Shown here: positions 16,536 through 22,544 of the stretch, one piece after another | How the letters are laid out: every line of letters starts with the position of its first letter | How positions within the stretch are numbered: the stretch's first letter is position 1 | From: Pseudogymnoascus destructans | Lineage: Eukaryota; Ascomycota; Leotiomycetes; Thelebolales; Thelebolaceae | Assembly (NCBI RefSeq): GCF_001641265.1 | Contig: NW_020167578.1 | Location: forward strand, 1 to 22,544 | DNA length: 22,544 bases | Direction: 5' to 3' | The notes under the pieces: generated by a model | What the model saw: the letters and a program-made list of their open reading frames with translations, nothing else | What the model was told of the DNA's origin: nothing | Database searches by the model: none | Translations under genes and position numbers: made by a program

Positions 16536-17280
16536 CATATCTCTATCAACTAGAGACCTAGGAACATGAACGATAGATCTAGAAGCTTCTACAACCCTCT
16601 ATGATTCATTACACGTCATCGCTCCTTAGTTACCCACAAGATTGGTTAAGTTCTGACATAATTTGTCTATAGGGGTACTCTGACCTTGGACCTCCTTTCA
16701 CTTCCTATAGGCTAGTTCTCTCATTTTCCAAGACTTTCCATGACTAACCAGGCTTGGTAACTGTATTAGAAATCAAGTGCGACCTACAACTAGCTTGCTA
16801 ATCATGTAGTGAACATAAGAGAATCCCATAGAACAAGAGATGGTTCTATGGGATTCTCTTACATCGACTACAGTTACCAAGCCTGGTTAGTCATGGAAAG
16901 TATTGGAAAATGAGAGAACTACACTCCTTTAGCATAAATAGGATTGCCCTTTCCTTAAGAAAGGGCAAGCAGACAATACAGTAAATCGACTAGCACATAC
17001 TTCTATGTCTTTTCCAAGCTTCCAAGCATTGATCTTGTTATTCTTTGTTTCTGAAAAGTCAGTGAGGTGCTAACCTCTGACTTACCCCTGAGTTCCCAGA
17101 CTTAACATTTGTTACAACTTGTCTAAACCACTTCACTACATCGTACACCTGATTGCTGCATTGTGGAATAGTCTAAGCTACAACCCTTTGGCTCTGTTTC
17201 CTAAGACAGTGTGTTGTCTTAGTAAAATCATCCCTTCCTTAGGTGGCTAGATTCTCACATCTGGTGCACCCGCCATTACA
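16515..17280 (+). mobile_element. LTR-like repeat, left copy (3' end of a retroelement)
   Basis: Starts TGGGCCAATACTACC after a polypurine run and ends GCACCCGCCATTACA at 17280. Most of it recurs in inverted orientation at 21428-22133, including TTTGTCTATAGGGGTACTCT, GGGCAATCCTATTT-type and TAAGACAACACACTGTC-type blocks (strand-adjusted). TG...CA ends and an upstream purine tract fit an LTR, but no 5' LTR or target duplication was found. This copy carries an extra foldback segment (16714-16834). Confidence 0.55.
16714..16921. repeat. Foldback: inverted ~52-bp and 19-bp arms inside the left LTR
   Basis: GTTCTCTCATTTTCCAA... through TTGGTAACTGTA at 16714-16765 is repeated inverted at about 16868-16921. 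In between, a perfect 19-bp pair (16816-16834 and 16843-16861) surrounds an 8-nt loop. The right LTR copy has only one arm, so the left segment looks like a copy-back insertion of its neighbour. Confidence 0.8.
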
Positions 17281-17283
17281 CCG

Positions 17284-17510
17284 TGCACTCAGCCTGCACT
17301 TATAGCCTGGTATGCCGCTCAAGCTCAAGGTCGCCAACTTAGCCAAGGCCAAATATCCTCAATTCTTTCCATGAAGTACCAATATCTGGACTCAGATACA
17401 CGGAAGAAGACTGAACTTGGCACAAAGAGAAAAAGTAATGGTGAATATCCTGAACTTGAGATAGCTCTCTTCGACTGGCAACAATGCATGCAAAAGAAAA
17501 ATGTGAACAC
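17284..17510 (+). pseudogene. Pogo-type transposase N-terminal fragment (Psq and CENP-B HTH)
   Basis: An open frame reads ALIAWYAAQAQGRQLSQGQI, SSILSMKYQYLDSD, then KRKSNGEYPELEIALFDWQQ, CMQKKNVN. This is the helix-turn-helix followed by the start of a CENP-B-type DNA-binding domain seen in fungal pogo/Fot-like transposases. Family homology stops after about residue 75 and no catalytic domain follows. Its left end coincides with the LTR terminus at 17280, so the insertion probably cut it. Confidence 0.65.
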
Positions 17511-17783
17511 CCCCCATCGCAGTTGCTCCCAAGCAAGACATGCATCCCTTACCCCCAAGATAAAAAGAAAACGCATAAGTAGCCGCAAGGCCGTGTATAT
17601 CACCCGCCATCTGGGTGTCCGCGTATTAACAACAAAATATTCCTGCAATCCCTCCGCATCCATGGCAAACAAACGAAAACCCGCCCGCAAAATAAAGTAG
17701 TAGAGAAGCCCATATACAAAGCAATGGCACTAAAAGCCTCCACGCGTCCGACTTAACGACCATCACTATCGATCGGTCGAACA

Positions 17784-19695
17784 TCACTTCTTCGCCTCCC
17801 CCTCCCCAGCCTCAACCGTATAATCAACCCGATCCTCCTCCCCCTCCCTCTCCTCCCTCTTCGGCCTGCCCCCATGTCTGAACCCCCTAATCGCCGCCTC
17901 CGGATCCTCAATCGCATCAAACACCCTATCCTTCTTACTCTTCTTCCCCTTTGCGCGCTCATCCATGCTCTCCTCATCACTCGAGCTCCAGCCCCCATTG
18001 ATATCGCCCTGGTACACCTGTATCTGCTCGCCCTGCCTCTTCTTCGTCTCGCGCTGCTCCTTCTTCATGCGCTGCAGCTTGTCGTCCGTGCACGGCTTGG
18101 TGACAATATTGAGGCCGGGGAGGTTGGCTTCGAGGAAGGACTGGAGTGCGGGGAGGAGCGAACCGTCAGGGCGGTAGGTACCGCTGTCGTTGTCGATTAC
18201 GAGTTCGTAGTTCGATGGGTCCTTGGGGGGAGGGGAGTGCGGTGGTCCGCCTTCGATGTCGTCTGTGGGGTGGGTCTGCTGGCTTGAATCTTCGGGGCTG
18301 CTATTCTTGTATTTGAGTCTGCGGATGAAGAATTCGCCCGAGCAGGCGATATAGACGTTGACATCGCTGTGCATGGTGTGTTTGCTGAGCATGTCGATGC
18401 CGAATTCCTTACCCGTCTCGGTGAAGCGGAGGAGCCCGTCGAGGGTGAGGACGTAGGTGAAGAGGCGGCTGCCTTCGTCGAAGTGCGCGAGTTTGAGGAA
18501 CTGCAGCGCGGCTTCTTGGACTTGGGTTCCATGGTGCCGTGGGTGGTGGTGTTGGAGTAGTTGTAGACGCGCGCGTGCTGGTGGTGGAGGGCGGCGTTTA
18601 GCACGTGTCCGCGGAGGCCAGTCTTGTCGAACATGCCCTTGACGAAGGGTTTGAATTCTACAAAGCGGTGGTAGAGTTCGTCGGGGACAGGGCCTTGCAG
18701 TTGCATCTGGTTGGCTTGGAAACTGTAGCTGGTTAGTTCTGGGATGGTGACTGAAGCGGCTCCAAATGCCCTTGGAGACTGAGCGGACTTACTCATATCT
18801 TTCAACCTTGGCCTTCTCGCCTTCATGTCCCTCCATCTTTGGCGCCTTGGTGCCAGCTAGACGTCCAATCATGGGACTGTAGTGCTTTGTCCACCCCGTA
18901 GGTCCCACGGTATACATCTTCCCATACGGCTTATCGCTCTTTCCCAGCACCTCCATGCTCAAGAACAGCTGACCCGACAGATCACCATCGCTGCCACACA
19001 TCGTCGTGATGCTTTTTAGGAGATACGCGCGCCAGCTGCCATCCGCTTCTTGACCGGGAAGCTAGTCTCGCGCATCCCCTCCCAGTTCTCGCTGATGTGT
19101 GGCACCACCACGGTCACGTTGCCAAGTCGGTCGTCCGAGTCATTGGCATCCTCGTCGTAGAGGCGGCACTTCAGTTTGAAGCCACTGCTCGGCACGCCTG
19201 CCACGATCCACTCCTGGTTCCACACAGGATTGGTATCCTTTTGGATCGTCCTTGTCCGCAGTCTCATCTCAGGGTCCTCCTTGTGTCTCGGTTTTATCCC
19301 ATGGCTCGTCAAGGTCGCTATCACGCACGGGTCCGAAGACCCCGTGCCCAGATCTCCAATGGGCAGGTTCTCGGCACGGACGAATGTGAATTTGACGGTG
19401 TATCCATCTGGAGCCGACGGGACGGGCGTCGAGTCGTATCCACCCGGGGGTTGGCCATCTCGTAAGCCTTCTTTTTCTTCTCATCGACCTTGTCCTTCAA
19501 TTTGCCCTTCTTCGAGCGCTTCCCTACGGCTTCGGATTCCTGGTCTGCGTGGTGGGAACCGCCATCCTGTGCTTCTGGCTCTTGTTCGGACTTTTCGTTC
19601 TGGGAATTGGGTTCTTCTTGTTGTTGCTGGGTGTCGTTGGAGGCGGGTGCGTCATTGGAGACGGGCTCCTCTGGTTTAGGTACGGCGTCGGCCAT
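17784..19695 (-). CDS. Fungal C2-domain protein (conserved gene; three -1 frame breaks, one intron)
   Basis: ATG 19695 gives MADAVPKPEEPVSND. A polar Gln/Glu-rich N-terminus is followed by a Lys-rich stretch (GKRSKKGKLKDKVDEKKKKA), then a C2 domain: YTVKFTFVRAENLPIGDLG, SSDPCVIATL, TNPVWNQEW and LYDEDANDSDDRLGNVTV. Asp residues in both loops suit Ca2+/phospholipid binding. After the C2 domain come WRAYLLKSITTMCGSDGDLS, then, beyond the intron, FQANQMQLQGPVPDELYH and FFIRRLKYKN, and a Lys/Glu-rich tail ending GEGEAKK. About 620 residues. Frame continuity needs one extra base near 19446-19450 (C5 run in the coding strand), near 19031-19040 and near 18511-18518; each is a one-base loss. GC-rich relative to the flanks; the only ordinary, non-transposon gene here. 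It is probably a membrane-associated Ca2+ sensor or trafficking protein, but the exact function is unknown. Confidence 0.75.
18723..18792 (-). other. Intron of the C2-domain gene (70 nt, no palindrome)
   Basis: Minus strand: donor GTAAGT after ...KVERY, branch AACTAACC, acceptor CTACAG; it joins to FQANQMQLQ. It lacks the ACATGT core found in the transposon-block introns, which makes it a useful contrast. Confidence 0.85.
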
Positions 19696-20683
19696 TTCGT
19701 CGGTAGAGGAAGAGATATGAGACTTCTGCAAGATTCAGGATGATTGCAGTTGGAGGAAGTATATATGTCGTCGACAGAGGAATAACAAGTGTGTGAACTG
19801 TGCCGTTGAGTGGCAATGTGCAGCTGAAGCTGACGGCTCCTAAGTGCAGAATTCCTTGGACAGTAACTCAGCTGACGGGAAAAGTGGAAATATATAGAGG
19901 CCGGGTATATTTGGGGAATTGAAAAGAGCACGAGCTAGGAAGAAAGCTGAATGTGGAATCGGCGTGGTGCTGGATTCTCCACAATTGTCAGCCTTGCCCA
20001 GAAGGACTGACAATTGTGGATTCCACCTTCAGGGCTGAGTAGACTGGGATCTGTAGTGTCAGAACTCTGGTACTCGCTCTCTCGAAGATCAATGAGGGGA
20101 GCTATCGGGCGAGTAGAGGAGTGGCACGACGAGAAATGAATCCTAAATAAAGATCGACCTGTATATATAAATCTCTCTCCTCTCAGCGTGTTAATTGGCA
20201 AAATATAACACCAACTATTGAGAAAAGCATGAATGTATCGAGGGCACGGCGGTAGTTCCTAGAGGGCTAGCTAGCAGGCCAATATGGGGAATGGAATGGG
20301 TCCTGTGTTAGATGCCGCCCTTGCCGGATTATCTTTGCGGTAAATGAAAATTATACGAGTTCCAGTATACGAGCACCGGTGTCCGAATACTAAGCGAAAA
20401 ACATGATGGACACCCCGATTTGTAAGCGGTTACGTAAGCATACCCCACCAAACCGCTCCAGCAAACCCAGAATCATAAGTGCAAAAGATCTGCACAAGCC
20501 CTGTAAAGATTGATATACCAGACGCTAACTATTAATAGATTTCCTCCACCAAGCCGGCTCACTGCCTCGACCTCGCTGTCGCCACCTCGCCGTCGCCATT
20601 CCCCATCGCCCCTACAGTCAACTCCCGTTAAGTCGATACAATTGGTGACGTGTGTAAATATCGTTATATTGAAATGCCAAGTA
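19696..20683. other. Upstream region of the C2 gene and intergenic sequence
   Basis: No gene was recognised. The part next to ATG 19695 probably contains the promoter and leader. It holds a strong hairpin at 19978-20020. The rest is AT-rich without clear features. Confidence 0.4.
19978..20020. repeat. 14-bp perfect inverted repeat upstream of the C2 gene
   Basis: TCCACAATTGTCAG at 19978-19991 and its reverse complement at 20007-20020, separated by 15 nt. Each arm contains the palindrome ACAATTGT. It lies about 300 nt upstream of the start codon. Confidence 0.85.
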
Positions 20684-21427
20684 TTATGTAATCCACCTAT
20701 CCAATGTCTCCTGAACCAAGGAATTAAGCTGAATTGCCTCAATTTCGCCCTCCAAATGCTCTAATGCCCTGAGGTGATTGGCTGGGAAAGCATCCTGACA
20801 CTCCGTATACTCAATAAGAACTTTAAGGGCATTGCGAGCATCAGAGGCTGAATAACCAGCCTATTCAGTCTCAGGCTCCTCTTCTTGCTCATCATTTTGA
20901 GTAGGATCACTAAGATGCTCATCCAAAATCTCCTGTAGTATACCCTCCTCATCTGTTGTAACTTCTATATTGTTGATTTGCTTGTTGATAGGATTTAAAA
21001 AGTTCAAAATAGCCATTGAATCATGTATATTGCCAGCTTGAATAACTTGTTCGTATAGTTGTGAAAGGTCTGTTGGTGTAATTGAGGTTGGAAGAGTGAT
21101 TAGAGTTGTAAGAAGTGTTGATTTTTGAAAGCAATGTATATAGTTGATTGTAAAACTTGTTGATTCCAGCTTCGTAAGATCCAGCAAAATTGACAGTCGT
21201 AATCTTGCTTGCTTAATCGGATCCAGATTTGAATTATAACATTCAAGCATAAAAGAGAGCCATTGTCGATGGTAATAAGCTTTAAGAGATTGAATAATGC
21301 AAGAGGCTGGAATTGACTAGTACTATTAGCTGGAAGCCAACGGATCAGAATATTAGGAGGTGGGGGACAGATATGTGTGCAGAAAAGTTGTCCATTGTAA
21401 GAAGGACTTGTCGAATAAAGCCAATTG
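20684..21427 (-). pseudogene. Pogo/Tigger-like transposase C-terminal fragment, broken
   Basis: Minus-strand frames join as LIRWLPANSTSQFQPL (compare the LPPxTTSxxQPLD motif of pogo/Tigger DDE domains), a frame change near 21285, then IQSLKAYYHRQWLSFMLECY, IKQARLRLSILLDL, an acidic stretch (DEEGILQEILDEHLSDPTQN), TAG at 20861-20863, and in the same frame AGYSASDARNALKVLIEYTE, NHLRALEHLEGEIEAIQ, ending VQETLDRWIT and TAA (20684-20686). QETLDRWI resembles a PCNA-interacting box. Catalytic Asp residues upstream are missing: homology ends at the LTR terminus (21428), so the insertion truncated it. Confidence 0.6.
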
Positions 21428-22133
21428 TGTAATGGTGGGTGCACCAGATGTGAGAATCTAGCCACCCAAGGAAGGGATGAATTTACTAAGACAACACACT
21501 GTCTTAGAAAACATAGCCAAAGGGTCGTAGCTTAGACTATTCCACAACGCAGCAATCAGGTGTGTGATGTAGTGAAGTGGTTCAGACAAGTTGCAACAAA
21601 TGTTGAGTCTGGGAACTCAGGGGTAAGTCAGAGGTTAACACCTCACTGACTTTTCAGAAACAAGGAGTAACAAGATCAATGCTTGGAAGCTTGGAAAAGA
21701 CGTGGAAGTATGTGATAGTCGATTTACTGTATTGTCTGCTTGTTTCTTAAGGAAAGGGCAATCCTATTTATGCTAAAGGAGTGTAGTTCTCTCATTTTCC
21801 AAGACTTTCCATGACTAACCAGGCTTGGTAACTGTAGTCGACGTAAGAGAATCCATAGAACCATCTCTTAGGTTCGTAGCCTATAGGAAGTAAAAGGAGG
21901 TCCAAGGTCAGAGTACCCCTATAGACAAACTATGTCATAACTTAACCAATCTTGTGGGTAACTAAAGAGCGATGACATGTAATGAATCATAGAGGTTCGT
22001 AGGAGCTTTTAGAGCTATTGTTCATGCTCCTAGGCCTCTAGTTGGTAGAGATATGTCATGTGGTAGTATGAGTGATGTCATGTAATGAATCATAGAGGGT
22101 TGTAGAGATATACTATGTGGTAATATCGGCCCA
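21428..22133 (-). mobile_element. LTR-like repeat, right copy (inverted relative to the left)
   Basis: On the plus strand it starts TGTAATGGTGGGTGCACCAG, the complement of the left copy's terminus, and is related to 16515-17280 over most of its length. It differs by many substitutions, lacks the foldback insert, and contains repeated TGTAATGAATCATAGAGG-type blocks (21978-22002, 22081-22105, a variant at 22154-22178). A HTH-type palindromic pair CTAAGACA/TGTCTTAG is preserved in both copies. Confidence 0.55.
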
Positions 22134-22544
22134 GTAACTAAGGAGCGATGACGTGTAATAAATCATAGATGGTTGTAGCAATCGTTGAGTAGTATTGCTC
22201 TTGTTGTTGGTGTGATAAGCCAAATATGTATAGTGACTTGTAGGTTTGAGGAGGAGATTTCCAAGTTGCTCTTGAGTTTGATAGCAAACTGAGTGCAATG
22301 AATGTCAGTATGACAATATGTCGATAAAATGCTTGAAGCCAGTCGATCATAATTGTTGAATTCATCCAAGCCTTTTTGTTCCACCTCCACTCAGCTCCCA
22401 TTGTAGATATATTAATATTGCGTAAAGATCGAGGTGTTTTTGCTTTGCGATAATCCAGATTGGAAGCTGGTCAGATCCAGAAGCATTTGTACAAAGAGTA
22501 AAGTAATTTGAGCTTTTTCCTTCTTTAATCCAGGTAATGATTGC
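22134..22544 (-). mobile_element. Internal remnant of the right retroelement copy (continues past the edge)
   Basis: The minus strand around 22180-22320 encodes CHTDIHCTQFAIKLKS and, in a neighbouring frame, NLLLKPTSHYTYL, matching the C-terminal half of the left ORF (CHTDICCTQFAIKLKS, NLLLKPTSHHTYL). The frames are broken. Further left-copy homology was not seen beyond about 22330. Confidence 0.5.

Noticed and set aside
17325..17690. 121-codon minus frame over the pogo-like fragment
   Set aside because: Opposite to the recognisable helix-turn-helix/CENP-B coding sequence, with no domain of its own.

Overview
The window reads as a repeat-rich, gene-poor stretch of a filamentous ascomycete nuclear genome. 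Reasons: spliceosomal introns of about 48-70 nt with CTAAC/CTAAT branch sites, fungal-type DNA transposons and LTR remnants, and one ordinary-looking fungal gene (a C2-domain protein). No tRNA, rRNA or CRISPR was seen.

Layout. (1) 1-9.95 kb: a multi-gene DNA transposon-like block. A minus-strand Q/N/S-rich gene runs off the left edge (1-638). It is divergent from a large CACTA/Plavaka-like (Tnp2-type) transposase (947-4433), which is followed in tandem by a ~1,580-residue SNF2-family helicase-like gene (4927-9933). Six introns of this block, including 5'-UTR introns of two different genes, share a centred near-palindrome (core ACATGT, best copy CTCTGTACATGTACAGAG) and parts of the sequence around it. 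This suggests introner-like sequences or element-specific binding sites. (2) 9.95-11.12 kb: non-coding, with two strong palindromes. (3) 11,132-13,466: a complete MULE (Mutator-like) transposon with matching 25-bp terminal inverted repeats, a perfect 9-bp target duplication (TATAAAATA) and an unbroken 655-codon transposase frame. Its coding sequence is packed with perfect short inverted repeats: 13 hairpins with arms of 10 bp or more in about 1.5 kb. (4) 13.5-16.5 kb: remnants (hAT-like fragment, tandemly duplicated LTR-like sequence, Ty3/Gypsy-like Gag fragment, unknown ORF). (5) 16.5-22.5 kb: two related LTR-type retroelement 3' ends in opposite orientation (about 16,515-17,280 and 21,428-22,133). 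They enclose a pogo/CENP-B transposase N-terminal fragment, the C2-domain gene (minus, 17,784-19,695) and a pogo-like C-terminal fragment.

Within the first block the transposase would supply DNA cleavage, the SNF2 protein could remodel chromatin or DNA at the element, and the divergent gene may be an accessory (TnpA-like) factor; only the first role is grounded in family recognition. Almost every reading-frame break in recognised long genes (two in the transposase, one in the SNF2 gene, three in the C2 gene) moves the frame by -1, the signature of single-base deletions. Unpolished long-read errors are therefore a serious alternative to pseudogenes. The first transposase break sits on a zero-frame C CCC CCG heptamer, where a -1 slip restores the frame exactly. 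All family assignments come from motif recognition by eye; no database search was possible.
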